DNA of 64,000 bases from NCBI GenBank assembly GCA_900543585.1, contig UQRP01000002.1, forward strand, positions 62,001 to 126,000. The letters run 5' to 3'. How positions within the stretch are numbered: the first letter of the stretch is position 1; every line of letters starts with the position of its first letter. This DNA comes from an uncultured Prevotella sp. Its GTDB lineage: Bacteria > Bacteroidota > Bacteroidia > Bacteroidales > Bacteroidaceae. The translations under genes were made by a program, and so were the position numbers. The notes beneath the pieces were generated by a model. That model made no database searches, was not told where the DNA came from, and saw only the letters and a list, made by a program, of their open reading frames with translations. Positions 28,191-36,795 of the stretch are shown here, one piece after another.

Positions 28191-28624
28191 TTCTTTACAA
28201 AATCAAGCTCGTCTGGCATTTTTACCCATTTGCGGTTACGGGCAATTTTTATCGTACTTCCCTTACCTTGTTTGAGCCGGAACGTGGAGTCGTTAATCTG
28301 TGTCAGTGTAGCAGTAAGATCCTCACTGCCATAGTCGTTGATAATCTGAATCTCGGCTGTCTTGGCATCTTTTATGGTAGCGTCGGTAAACAACCACTTT
28401 CTACCATCCTGCTTATCCCCAAAGAATCCGGGCATGGGACCATAGATCTCCTGATAGGGGACGGTGACGTTGTTATGATAGAAATCCATACGGATATAGA
28501 CGTCGTATTGGGCATTGTAGAGGTATCCCTTGAAAGTTGTTGAATCTTTTCCATTCTCCAACTCTTGCGCAGATGCTGCAATGGCAACAAGTACGAAAGC
28601 CATTGAAATAAAGAGCTTTTTCAT
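28187..28624 (-). CDS. Small secreted protein, unknown function (145 aa)
   Basis: A 145-aa protein with a signal peptide (MKKLFISMAFVLVAIAASAQ) and a beta-rich mature part (KDSTTFKGYLYNAQYDVYIRM, ...TLTQINDSTFRLKQGKGSTI). No family recognised. The start at 28624 is preferred because it begins the signal peptide with MKK and because a minus-strand TAACTTTG box lies at 28646-28653; the frame extends eight codons further up without signal character. Its stop overlaps the DUF5715 start, so the two are probably expressed together in the periplasm. Confidence 0.72.
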   Translation of the reverse strand: MKKLFISMAFVLVAIAASAQELENGKDSTTFKGYLYNAQYDVYIRMDFYHNNVTVPYQEIYGPMPGFFGDKQDGRKWLFTDATIKDAKTAEIQIINDYGSEDLTATLTQINDSTFRLKQGKGSTIKIARNRKWVKMPDELDFVKK

Positions 28625-28645
28625 GCTAATACAAATTGGTATGTG

Positions 28646-28653
28646 CAAAGTTA
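28646..28653 (-). promoter_or_regulatory. -7 promoter box of the small secreted protein / DUF5715 pair
   Basis: TAACTTTG on the minus strand, 21 bp before the start at 28624. Confidence 0.5.
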
Positions 28654-28727
28654 CTGTAATAATGCAACAAAAGACTCTTTTTTGAAAAAAATATCGGCTA
28701 TAAAATCTGTTTTTATATTTTTTGTAG

Positions 28728-28735
28728 TAACTTTG
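28728..28735 (+). promoter_or_regulatory. -7 promoter box of the glycogen synthase gene
   Basis: TAACTTTG, 19 bp before the start codon at 28755. The region upstream is very A+T rich, with no TTTG at the standard distance. Confidence 0.6.
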
Positions 28736-28754
28736 CGGGTATTAGAAATCATTT

Positions 28755-30419
28755 ATGGCACAGAAAGGATTGTTTCCAGATTATATTTTTGAGTCAAGTT
28801 GGGAAGTTTGTAATAAAGTAGGAGGCATTTACGCCGTACTCTCCACACGTGCAAAAACATTGCACGACAGACTGAATGATAACCTCATTTTCATCGGCCC
28901 GGACTGTTGGAAAGAGAAGCCATGCCCGTATTTCTCAGAAGACAAGACGCTCTTTGTCCAGTGGACAAAGAAAGCAGCGTCCGAGGGGTTGCGTGTCAAG
29001 GTGGGACGCTGGAATATTCCAGGTCAGCCTGTGGCAATACTCGTAGACTTTACTCCTTATTATAAAATCAAGGATGAGATTTATGGTAACCTCTGGAAGG
29101 AATATCAGGTTGACAGCCTGCATGCCTATGGCGACTACGATGAGGCTTCCATGTTCTCGTATGCAGCAGCTCTTGTGGTGCAGAGCTTCTACTATTATAA
29201 TATCGATCCTTCCAAGAAAGTCGTCTATCATGGCAACGAATGGATGACAGGTCTTGGATTGCTTTATATCCACAGACATGTGCCTGAGATAGCAACGATA
29301 TTCACGACCCATGCTACAAGCATTGGGCGCAGCATAGCTGGCAACAACAAACCGCTATACGACTACTTTGAGGGTTACAATGGTAACCAGATGGCAGAGG
29401 AACTCAATATGCAGAGTAAGCATTCTATTGAGCATCAGACTGCCAAGTATGTCGATTGCTTCACCACTGTGAGTGAGATCACAGCTCGGGAATGCAAACA
29501 ACTTCTTGATAAACCTGTTGACGTGGTATTGCCTAATGGCTTTGAGAATAACTTTGTGCCGAAGGGCGCTGAGTTTACTCGAAAGCGTAAAGCTGCCCGA
29601 GAGAAGCTCTTGGCCATAGCCAATGCACTCACCGGTGAACAGTTTGGTAATGATACGCTCATCGTCTCTACGAGCGGGCGTTATGAGTTCCGTAACAAAG
29701 GCATCGATGTTTTCATTGATGCTATGAATATCCTCAGAAACGACGCACGTCTGAAGAAGCGTGTCGTGGCCTTCATCGATGTACCAGCTTGGGTGCGTGA
29801 GCCGAGAAAGGACTTGCAGGAGAAACTGAACTCTGCGATGCAGTCTGCTGGAGCTTTGGAGCAGCCGGTTCTCACACATTGGCTGAACAATATGGATAGT
29901 GACAATACGCTCTGCAAGTTCCGTAGCTTAGGTATCAATAATGCCAATGGCAGCAAGGCCGACGTATTCTTCATACCTTGCTATCTCACTGGTGATGACG
30001 GTATTGTCAATCTCTCATATTACGATGTCGTCTTGGGTAACGACCTCTGCGTATTCCCATCTTACTATGAGCCATGGGGATATACACCTTTAGAATCCAT
30101 TGCTTTCAAAGTGCCTTGTGTGACCACTGACCTTGCAGGCTTTGGCTTGTGGGTCAACTCGGAACTTGGTCATTATGGAGAAATCGTGGATGGCGTGAAG
30201 GTTGTTCATCGCACTGACAGCAACTATGGTGATGTGGCCAATGCTATCGAGGAGACTATCTATGAATATTCAGAGATGTCGCCTGCCGATGTGAAGGCTT
30301 CGCGTACCAACGCCGAACGCCTTTCCAAGAAAGCACTCTGGAGCCATTTCATTAAATATTATGAGAAGGCTTACAATTTTGCACTTAAGAAGGCAATAGA
30401 GAGGCAGAAAAGAGCATAA
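28755..30419 (+). CDS. Glycogen synthase, GT3-like (eukaryote-type fold)
   Basis: A 554-aa retaining glycosyltransferase. The N-terminus FESSWEVCNKVGGIYAVLSTRA is the conserved glucan-synthase opening, in the eukaryote-like GT3 form rather than the GlgA GT5 form. HGNEWMTGLGLLYIHRHVPE, TTHATSIGRSIAGN and the C-terminal acceptor/catalytic stretch PSYYEPWGYTPLESIAFKVP are clear. It extends alpha-1,4-glucan from UDP- or ADP-glucose in the cytoplasm. It is followed after 102 bp by the glucan phosphorylase, and phosphoglucomutase lies 4.5 kb downstream, so storage polysaccharide synthesis and breakdown are encoded together. Confidence 0.88.
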   Translation: MAQKGLFPDYIFESSWEVCNKVGGIYAVLSTRAKTLHDRLNDNLIFIGPDCWKEKPCPYFSEDKTLFVQWTKKAASEGLRVKVGRWNIPGQPVAILVDFTPYYKIKDEIYGNLWKEYQVDSLHAYGDYDEASMFSYAAALVVQSFYYYNIDPSKKVVYHGNEWMTGLGLLYIHRHVPEIATIFTTHATSIGRSIAGNNKPLYDYFEGYNGNQMAEELNMQSKHSIEHQTAKYVDCFTTVSEITARECKQLLDKPVDVVLPNGFENNFVPKGAEFTRKRKAAREKLLAIANALTGEQFGNDTLIVSTSGRYEFRNKGIDVFIDAMNILRNDARLKKRVVAFIDVPAWVREPRKDLQEKLNSAMQSAGALEQPVLTHWLNNMDSDNTLCKFRSLGINNANGSKADVFFIPCYLTGDDGIVNLSYYDVVLGNDLCVFPSYYEPWGYTPLESIAFKVPCVTTDLAGFGLWVNSELGHYGEIVDGVKVVHRTDSNYGDVANAIEETIYEYSEMSPADVKASRTNAERLSKKALWSHFIKYYEKAYNFALKKAIERQKRA

Positions 30420-30521
30420 GTTTACACATTATTATATAGTTAGAGGATAGGAAGAAAGGAGAAGATAATCATCCTCCACTTAATAGACGGATAATAAAAT
30501 CAACTGTATAATCCAAACATT

Positions 30522-33083
30522 ATGAAAATTAAAGCTGATTACGCCAATGAACCTCAGTGGAAATCGCTGAACATCAAATCCAGCCTCCCTGAGCAGTTGG
30601 AATGTCTCAACGAGCTCGCACACAATATGTGGTGGGCTTGGAACTATGAGGCACGCAATCTCTTCAAGAGCCTCGACGAAGAGCTCTATGAGGAAGTGGG
30701 CCATAACCCTGTTTTACTCCTCGACCGTTTAGGTTACGATCGTAAAGAGGCCATCGTCAAGGACAAGGTCCTCATGAAGAAGGTGAAGGACGTCTACGCT
30801 AAGTTCCGTGCGTACATGGATGTTAAGCCCGATGCTACGCGTCCCTCTGTTGCTTACTTCTCTATGGAGTACGGTCTGAACCAGGTGCTGAAGATTTATT
30901 CTGGTGGTCTGGGTATGCTTGCCGGCGACTATATGAAGGAGGCTTCTGACTCCAATGTCGATATGTGCGGCATTGGTTTCCTTTATCGTTATGGCTATTT
31001 CACCCAGAGCCTGAGCATGGATGGACAACAGATTGCCAAGTACGACGCGCAGGACTTCAACTCTCTGCCTATTGAGCGCGTCCTCGATGAGAACGGCAAT
31101 CAGGTTGTTATCGATGTTCCTTATGTGAACTATCAGGTGCATGCTCTTGTCTGGCGTGTCAACGTTGGCCGTATCAAGCTCTATCTTCTTGATACCGACA
31201 ACGATATGAACTCAGAGTTCGACCGTCCTATCACCCACAGCCTCTATGGTGGTGATTGGGAAAACCGCCTGAAGCAGGAGATTCTGTTAGGTATGGGCGG
31301 TGTGTTGATGCTTAAGAAGTTAGGCATCAAGAAGCAGCTCTATCACTGCAACGAGGGTCATGCTGCTCTCTGCAACCTCCAGCGCCTTGTGGACTATGTC
31401 AAGGACGGTCTGACATTCAACCAGGCTCTTGAGCTCGTCCGCGCTTCTTCCCTCTACACTGTTCACACTCCTGTCCCTGCCGGTCATGACTACTTCGACG
31501 AGGGGCTCTTTGGTAAGTATATGGGTGCTTATCCTGCTATGCTTGGCATCTCCTGGGATGAGTTCATCGGTATGGGTCGTCAGAATCCTAATGACCACAG
31601 CGAGCGTTTCTGCATGAGTATCTTTGCTTGCAACACCTGCCAGGAGGTCAATGGTGTGTCGAAGCTCCACGGATGGGTGAGCCAGAAGATGTTCGCTCCT
31701 ATTTGGAAAGGCTACTTCCCCGAGGAGAACCATGTAGGATATGTGACCAATGGTGTCCACTTCCCCACATGGTGCGCAACAGAGTGGCGTAAGGTCTACG
31801 ACAAGTACTTTGATCCTACTTTCATGAGCGACCAGAGTAATGAAAAGATCTGGCATGCCATTTATAATGTGCCTGACGATGAGATTTGGAAGACTCGTAT
31901 GGCTCTTAAGGAGAAGCTCATCAAGTATATCCGCGACAAGTTTACCAAGCAGTGGCTGCGTAATCAGGGTGATCCAGCACGTGTGGTGTCTCTTCTGGAG
32001 CGTATCAACCCCAATGCACTGATGATAGGCTTCTGCCGTCGTTTCGCTACTTACAAGCGTGCACATCTGCTCTTCACCGACCTTGATCGTCTGAGCAAGA
32101 TTGTCAACGACCCTGAGCATCCCGTTCTCTTCTTCTTCTCTGGTAAGGCTCATCCTGCTGATGGTGCTGGTCAGGGCTTGATTAAGAGAATCTACGAGAT
32201 CAGCCAGCGTCCTGAGTTCCTGGGTAAGATTATCTTCCTTGAGGACTATGACATGCAGCTCGCCCGTCGTCTTGTCTCTGGTGTAGACATTTGGATGAAT
32301 ACACCGACTCGTCCGCTCGAGGCTTCCGGAACATCAGGTGAAAAGGCTGAGATGAATGGTGTTGTCAACCTCTCCGTCCTTGACGGCTGGTGGGTTGAGG
32401 GCTACCGTAAGGATGCCGGTTGGGCACTGCCTCAGGAGCGTACCTACCAGAACCAGCAGTATCAGGATGCACTGGATGCAGCTACCATCTACTCTCTTCT
32501 TGAGCACGATATCGTTCCTCTGTATTATGCTAAGAATAAGAAGGGCTACAGCGAGGGCTGGATTAAGGTCATCAAGAACTCTATCGCTGAGATTGCTCCT
32601 CACTATACAATGAAGCGTCAGCTCGACGACTACTACAGCAAGTTCTACGAGAAGGAGGCTGAGCGTTCTGCTAAGTTGCAGGCCAACAACAACCGTCTCG
32701 CTAAGGAGATTGCTCAGTGGAAGGAGACTGTTGCTGAGCGCTGGGATAGCATCAATGTTGTCAGCAAGGAGGTAGAGCCTCTGACAAATGGTGGTGAGAC
32801 TGGCAAGAAGTATACACTGCGTTATACCATCGACGAGCAGGGCCTTAACAACGCCGTTGGTCTGGAGATGGTCATCCTGAAGCCGGATGCAGATCCAAGC
32901 GATCGCCGTATCTACGATGTTGACGAGTTCAAGATGGTTGGTCACAATGGAAACAACTATAAGTTCGAGCTCACAATTGAGCCTGAGCACGCTGGCACTT
33001 TCAAGACATGCGTACGCATGTTCCCGAAGAATGCCAAGTTGCCCCATCGTCAGGATTTCTGCTATGTGAAGTGGCTTGACTAA
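30522..33083 (+). CDS. glgP: Alpha-glucan (glycogen) phosphorylase, GT35
   Basis: An 853-aa alpha-glucan phosphorylase of the short bacterial/archaeal type. VAYFSMEYGLNQVLKIYSGG, HCNEGHAAL, and the PLP-lysine motif EASGTSGEKAEMNG are intact. It releases glucose-1-phosphate from glycogen ends. The last 110 residues or so resemble an added beta-sandwich domain (DAD..DRRIYDVDEF...FKFELTIEPEHAG). Codon use is strongly biased to a few codons, which suggests high expression. A terminator follows at 33103. Glucose-1-phosphate would be passed to the phosphoglucomutase at 34965. Confidence 0.93.
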   Translation: MKIKADYANEPQWKSLNIKSSLPEQLECLNELAHNMWWAWNYEARNLFKSLDEELYEEVGHNPVLLLDRLGYDRKEAIVKDKVLMKKVKDVYAKFRAYMDVKPDATRPSVAYFSMEYGLNQVLKIYSGGLGMLAGDYMKEASDSNVDMCGIGFLYRYGYFTQSLSMDGQQIAKYDAQDFNSLPIERVLDENGNQVVIDVPYVNYQVHALVWRVNVGRIKLYLLDTDNDMNSEFDRPITHSLYGGDWENRLKQEILLGMGGVLMLKKLGIKKQLYHCNEGHAALCNLQRLVDYVKDGLTFNQALELVRASSLYTVHTPVPAGHDYFDEGLFGKYMGAYPAMLGISWDEFIGMGRQNPNDHSERFCMSIFACNTCQEVNGVSKLHGWVSQKMFAPIWKGYFPEENHVGYVTNGVHFPTWCATEWRKVYDKYFDPTFMSDQSNEKIWHAIYNVPDDEIWKTRMALKEKLIKYIRDKFTKQWLRNQGDPARVVSLLERINPNALMIGFCRRFATYKRAHLLFTDLDRLSKIVNDPEHPVLFFFSGKAHPADGAGQGLIKRIYEISQRPEFLGKIIFLEDYDMQLARRLVSGVDIWMNTPTRPLEASGTSGEKAEMNGVVNLSVLDGWWVEGYRKDAGWALPQERTYQNQQYQDALDAATIYSLLEHDIVPLYYAKNKKGYSEGWIKVIKNSIAEIAPHYTMKRQLDDYYSKFYEKEAERSAKLQANNNRLAKEIAQWKETVAERWDSINVVSKEVEPLTNGGETGKKYTLRYTIDEQGLNNAVGLEMVILKPDADPSDRRIYDVDEFKMVGHNGNNYKFELTIEPEHAGTFKTCVRMFPKNAKLPHRQDFCYVKWLD

Positions 33084-33102
33084 TCACTGATTATGATATT
33101 TT

Positions 33103-33149
33103 GCGCCTGGATTCTGATGGTATTCCATTGGAGTCCGGGCGTTTTTTTT
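33103..33149 (+). terminator. Rho-independent terminator after glgP
   Basis: CGCCTGGATTC pairs with GAGTCCGGGCG (two wobble pairs), followed by eight Ts. It lies 20 bp after the glgP stop. Confidence 0.8.
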
Positions 33150-33307
33150 ATCTAAGTTTTTGCATGTAGTGATAACTTGATTATAGTATGTGTTTGGTAA
33201 TTTTGTTTCGGAAGAAATTGCAATCCAAATGTATTATAATATAAGCTGTTAGAAATGTAGAGGAATTATTTTGGCTTGATAGAAATCAATTCTGACGGCT
33301 CTTTTCT

Positions 33308-33321
33308 TTGACCTAAATCAA
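33308..33321 (+). promoter_or_regulatory. Candidate CRP/FNR-family binding site
   Basis: TTGACCTAAATCAA matches the FNR box TTGATNNNNATCAA in 9 of 10 fixed positions. It is 82 bp upstream of the -7 box of the winged-helix gene. A single short match in A+T-rich DNA can arise by chance. Confidence 0.3.
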
Positions 33322-33402
33322 AAAATACCACAAACGGGCGGAAAGCGCGGATTTTTTCGGTTTTTCTTTCTTCTTTTTCTATCTCCATTAAAATTAAATG
33401 CT

Positions 33403-33410
33403 TACATTTG
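33403..33410 (+). promoter_or_regulatory. -7 promoter box of the winged-helix gene
   Basis: TACATTTG, TAnnTTTG match, 61 bp upstream of the start at 33472, giving a leader of about 55 nt. Confidence 0.55.
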
Positions 33411-33471
33411 CAAAAAATAAATGAGAGAGTTTCCAAAAAGTCCGAAAATATAATTATAAATTTACTAAATT

Positions 33472-33768
33472 ATGGCAGGAAAGAAAGCTACTACAGAAGC
33501 TGCTCCTAAGGCAACAGCAAAGAAGACAACAGAGAAGAAAGTTGTAAAGGCAGCTGCAAAGAAAGAAGAAATCTTCGTAGATGCAGAGAATGCAGGATTC
33601 CGCGCTGGTGATGTATACCAGGCTCTTTATGCTGCTGGTGAGGCAAAGTCTGTTGAAGAGCTCGTCTCTCTCACAGGCAAGACAGAAGTCGAGGTCCTTT
33701 TAGGTATCGGCTGGCTCCTGAAAGAGGGTAAGGTGAAGGGTGATGCAGGCAAGGTTGTTCTCGCCTAA
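33472..33768 (+). CDS. Winged-helix domain protein (DUF2582) with Lys/Ala-rich histone-like tail
   Basis: A 98-aa protein in two parts. Residues 1-32 are a low-complexity tail of Lys, Ala and Thr (KKTTEKKVVKAAAKK type), as in histone H1 and other nucleoid proteins. Residues 40-98 are a winged helix-turn-helix of the DUF2582 type (GDVYQALYAAGEAKSVEELV, EVEVLLGIGWLLKEGKV). It should bind DNA; whether it acts as a nucleoid protein or a regulator is unknown. It has its own promoter and a strong terminator, so it is a monocistronic unit. Codon choice is like that of highly expressed genes. Confidence 0.8.
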   Translation: MAGKKATTEAAPKATAKKTTEKKVVKAAAKKEEIFVDAENAGFRAGDVYQALYAAGEAKSVEELVSLTGKTEVEVLLGIGWLLKEGKVKGDAGKVVLA

Positions 33769-33800
33769 GACCTTTAAATCTTACTGACAAAGATATTATT

Positions 33801-33837
33801 AAAACGCAGTCTACATTTCTGTAGGCTGCGTTTTTTT
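33801..33837 (+). terminator. Rho-independent terminator after the winged-helix gene
   Basis: AACGCAG-TCTACA / TGTAG-GCTGCGTT stem with one mismatched region, then seven Ts. Confidence 0.85.
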
Positions 33838-33852
33838 CTTTATGAAGTCTCT

Positions 33853-34377
33853 TTATGCGTTTTTGTTGGCTAAGGGTGCTGCCTGGGTATACACGCGTGC
33901 GGCGAGATCTTTGTCAAGGGTATACAGACCATACCCGTTGTCGCCTATCATTTTCAGGCTGTCGATGATGGTCTTGGCATTTTCTTCTTCTTCAACCTGC
34001 TCGTCGATAAACCATTTCAGCATGCTCTGTGTGGCAAAGTCGTTGTCGGCAACAGCGGTAGCATAGAGCTCATTGATGAGCGAGGTGACTTTCTGCTCAT
34101 GCTTGAGGGTGTTCTCAAAGAGGTCAAGCGGAGACTTCCATTCTGTAGGTACGGCGTCGATGGGTTTGAGAATGACACGGCCGTCGCGCTGGAGCACGTA
34201 GTCGAAGAAAATCTTTACGTGGTCGAGCTCTTCCTGGTACTGTATTTCAAACCAGTTGGCGAAGCCAGGATAGCCGTTGGAGTTGGCGAAAGCTGCCATG
34301 GAAAGATAAAGATAAGCCGACCAATATTCGGCGTTGATTTGCGCATTGATAGCGTCTTGCATTTTTGCTGTTAACAT
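33853..34377 (-). CDS. ftnA: Non-heme ferritin
   Basis: A 174-aa four-helix-bundle ferritin. Ferroxidase ligands are visible: Glu17 in AEYWSAYLYL, Glu50 and His53 in YQEELDHVKIFF, and further acidic residues in DEQVEEEENAKTI. It lacks the heme-binding Met of bacterioferritin. It assembles into a 24-mer that oxidises and stores iron in the cytoplasm. It is a single-gene unit, with a minus-strand -7 box 28 bp upstream, and the terminator of the winged-helix gene close to its 3' end. Confidence 0.94.
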   Translation of the reverse strand: MLTAKMQDAINAQINAEYWSAYLYLSMAAFANSNGYPGFANWFEIQYQEELDHVKIFFDYVLQRDGRVILKPIDAVPTEWKSPLDLFENTLKHEQKVTSLINELYATAVADNDFATQSMLKWFIDEQVEEEENAKTIIDSLKMIGDNGYGLYTLDKDLAARVYTQAAPLANKNA

Positions 34378-34404
34378 GCCATTAAGATTTAGATGTTACT
34401 TTTG

Positions 34405-34412
34405 CAAAGTTA
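34405..34412 (-). promoter_or_regulatory. -7 promoter box of ferritin
   Basis: TAACTTTG on the minus strand, 27 bp before the start at 34377. Confidence 0.55.
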
Positions 34413-34514
34413 GCATTTTTCTGCAATAGCGAGCGGAAATAATAGTATTTTAACGTGAATTATATCTGGCCTTCAGAGAGGGCCCTGATTGATGAAAATA
34501 GGGCAAAAAGCAAT

Positions 34515-34811
34515 TTATTGTGTTTTGTCACGTCTTTTAGGATTTTTCGGGAACCATCCTTTTTCAACGCGTTTCTTCTGCTCGAATAGTTCGCCGATAG
34601 ACCAGAGGAAAGAAGCCCCCAGAACACCTATCAGCGAAGAGGCAATAGGTTCGGCGACGCAGATGGAAGAGACGATGCACAGGCAGCCGGCTACAAGGAA
34701 GATCCACCAGGGGCGTGTGCCAAAATAGTATTCTGTCTTGATAACCAAGGGATGAAAGAGCCCTATTATAAGAAATGTGCAAACGGCAATTGTTATTCCG
34801 GTAAAGTACAT
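34515..34811 (-). CDS. DUF4491 family small membrane protein
   Basis: 98 residues. YFTGITIAVCTFLIIGLFHPLVIKTEYYFG at the N-terminus and the WWIFLVAGCLCIVSS and SSLIGVLGASFLWSIGELFEQ segments give about three transmembrane helices and match DUF4491, a short Bacteroidota family of unknown function. The C-terminus is strongly basic (about nine Lys/Arg in the last 20) and should face the cytoplasm. A minus-strand TAAATTTG box lies at 34861-34868. Confidence 0.78.
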   Translation of the reverse strand: MYFTGITIAVCTFLIIGLFHPLVIKTEYYFGTRPWWIFLVAGCLCIVSSICVAEPIASSLIGVLGASFLWSIGELFEQKKRVEKGWFPKNPKRRDKTQ

Positions 34812-34860
34812 GCTTGTTGTGGTTTTTAAATGTCTGAGAATATGAACTACAAATCTTGTG

Positions 34861-34868
34861 CAAATTTA
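34861..34868 (-). promoter_or_regulatory. -7 promoter box of the DUF4491 gene
   Basis: TAAATTTG on the minus strand, 49 bp before the start at 34811, divergent from the phosphoglucomutase promoter. Confidence 0.45.
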
Positions 34869-34911
34869 CAAAAATTAATTTGCACAACTATAGTAATCAA
34901 AAAAAATATGC

Positions 34912-34919
34912 TATCTTTG
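34912..34919 (+). promoter_or_regulatory. -7 promoter box of phosphoglucomutase
   Basis: TATCTTTG, 45 bp before the start codon at 34965. A TTTG at 34879 is 29 bp away, longer than the usual 19-21. Confidence 0.55.
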
Positions 34920-34964
34920 CCACAAAAAGAACGTATAAACAATTTTTAAACAACAACAATCACT

Positions 34965-36713
34965 ATGGAGAACAACAAAGAGTTGATTGCGCAGTGTGAG
35001 GCCAAGGCCAAGCAATGGCTTGATCCTGCTTTCGACGCTGACACCCGCAAGGCCGTCCAGGCTATGCTTGACAAAGAAGACAAGACAGACTTGATAGAGA
35101 GCTTCTACAAGGATCTGGAGTTTGGTACGGGTGGTCTTCGCGGCATTATGGGTGCAGGATCCAACCGTATGAATATCTATACAGTAGGTATGGCTACTCA
35201 GGGCTTTGCCAACTATCTGAAGAAGAATTTCAAGGATCGCGACGAGATTTCAGTCGTTGTCTGTCATGACTGCCGCAACAACAGTCGTTTATATGCTGAG
35301 ACGGTAGCCAATATTTTCTCGGCCAACGGCATCAAGGCTTATCTCTTCGATGACCTTCGTCCTACTCCTGAGTGCTCTTTTGCCATTCGCTACCTTAAGG
35401 CCCAGGCTGGTGTCAACATTACAGCCAGCCACAATCCGCGTGAGTATAATGGCTATAAAGCTTATTGGGAAGATGGTGCTCAGGTGCTGGCTCCTCATGA
35501 TAAGGGCATCATCGACGAGGTGAATAAGTGCACTATCAAGGATGTCAAGTTTGAGGGCAATAAGGATCTCATTCAGATTATCGGTGAGGACATCGATGAG
35601 CCATATCTGCGTCAGATCCGTACCATCTCTATTGACCCAGAGGTTATCAAAAAGCAACATGACCTGAAGATTGTGTATACTCCTCTCCATGGAGCTGGTC
35701 GTGTCATCATTCCTCGCTCTTTAGCTTACTGGGGCTTTGACAATGTCTGGTGTGTTCCTGCCCAGATGATCAAGGATGGCAACTTCCCCACTGTGGATCG
35801 TCCGAATCCCGAGTTTGCAGAGGCTCTTACTCTTGGTCTGAATCTTGCTAAGGAGATAGATGCAGATATTCTGATGGCCAGTGACCCTGATGCTGATCGT
35901 GTGGGCATGGCCTGCAAGAATGATAAGGGTGAGTGGGTGCTGATTAATGGTAACCAGACCTGCATGATATTCCTGTGGTACATCATTTCCAACCGCAAGG
36001 CCAAGGGCTTGCTGAAGCCTACCGACTTCATTGTCAAGACCATCGTCACCACAGAGCTTATCAAGAAGATTGCCGACAAGCAGGGCGTTGAGATGCGTGA
36101 CTGCTACACAGGCTTCAAGTGGATTGCCCGTGAGATTCGTCTCTCAGAGGGTAAGCAGAAATATATCGGTGGTGGTGAGGAAAGCTATGGCTTCCTGGCC
36201 GAGGACTTCGTTCGTGATAAGGACGCCGTCTCTGCCTGCTCGCTGCTCGCTGAGATTTGTGCCTATGCCAAAGATAAGGGCAAGACGCTTTACGACATTC
36301 TGATGGAGGTCTATAAGGAGTACGGCTTCTCCAAGGAGTTCACTATCAATGTGGAGCGTCCTGGTAAGACCGGAGCTGAGGAGATTCAGAAGATGATGGC
36401 TGACTTCCGCGCTAATCCTCCTAAAGAGCTTGGTGGTTCTAAGGTGGTGCTTTGGAAGGACTATAAGACCCTTGAGGCCACTGACGCTCAGGGCAAGAAG
36501 ACCAAGCTCGAGATGCCGGAGACCAGCAATGTGCTGCAGTGGTTCTGCGACGATGACACAAAGGTCAGCGTCCGTCCTTCTGGTACGGAGCCAAAGATAA
36601 AGTTCTACATAGAGGTCAAGGGTGTCATGCACGATGCTTCAGAATATGAAGCACTCGACAAGAAGGGCATGGAGAAGATTGAGGCTATCAAGAAAAGCCT
36701 TGGTTTGAACTAA
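34965..36713 (+). CDS. Phosphoglucomutase/phosphomannomutase (alpha-D-phosphohexomutase)
   Basis: A 582-aa alpha-D-phosphohexomutase, PgcA-like. The four domains carry the catalytic serine loop TASHNPREYNGYK, the metal loop DPDADRVGMA, the sugar-binding GGGEESYG and the phosphate-binding RPSGTEPKIKFY. It interconverts glucose-1-phosphate and glucose-6-phosphate, linking the nearby glycogen synthase and phosphorylase to central metabolism. It has its own promoter and a bidirectional terminator at its 3' end. Confidence 0.92.
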   Translation: MENNKELIAQCEAKAKQWLDPAFDADTRKAVQAMLDKEDKTDLIESFYKDLEFGTGGLRGIMGAGSNRMNIYTVGMATQGFANYLKKNFKDRDEISVVVCHDCRNNSRLYAETVANIFSANGIKAYLFDDLRPTPECSFAIRYLKAQAGVNITASHNPREYNGYKAYWEDGAQVLAPHDKGIIDEVNKCTIKDVKFEGNKDLIQIIGEDIDEPYLRQIRTISIDPEVIKKQHDLKIVYTPLHGAGRVIIPRSLAYWGFDNVWCVPAQMIKDGNFPTVDRPNPEFAEALTLGLNLAKEIDADILMASDPDADRVGMACKNDKGEWVLINGNQTCMIFLWYIISNRKAKGLLKPTDFIVKTIVTTELIKKIADKQGVEMRDCYTGFKWIAREIRLSEGKQKYIGGGEESYGFLAEDFVRDKDAVSACSLLAEICAYAKDKGKTLYDILMEVYKEYGFSKEFTINVERPGKTGAEEIQKMMADFRANPPKELGGSKVVLWKDYKTLEATDAQGKKTKLEMPETSNVLQWFCDDDTKVSVRPSGTEPKIKFYIEVKGVMHDASEYEALDKKGMEKIEAIKKSLGLN

Positions 36714-36734
36714 GCCTCTATATCAGACCAAAAT

Positions 36735-36770
36735 AAAAAGCCTCGCCGATATCTCTTCGGCGAGGCTTTT
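36735..36770. terminator. Bidirectional terminator between phosphoglucomutase and the SLC13 gene
   Basis: AAAAGCCTCGCCGA / TCGGCGAGGCTTTT is a perfect 14-bp stem with an A tract on one side and a T tract on the other, serving both convergent genes. Confidence 0.88.
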
Positions 36771-36795
36771 CTATGATATTAAAGTTATTACAAAA

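Larger units (their letters stand above)
33150..33471 (+). other. Gene-free region upstream of the winged-helix gene
   Basis: A 322-bp A+T-rich stretch. It holds a possible CRP/FNR-type half-palindrome, TTGACCTAAATCAA, at 33308-33321, and a -7 promoter box at 33403-33410. No gene or RNA was recognised. Confidence 0.5.

Noticed and set aside
31320..32153. Minus-strand open frame of 277 codons opposite glgP
   Set aside because: Shadow of a strongly codon-biased gene; no domain and no promoter or terminator of its own.
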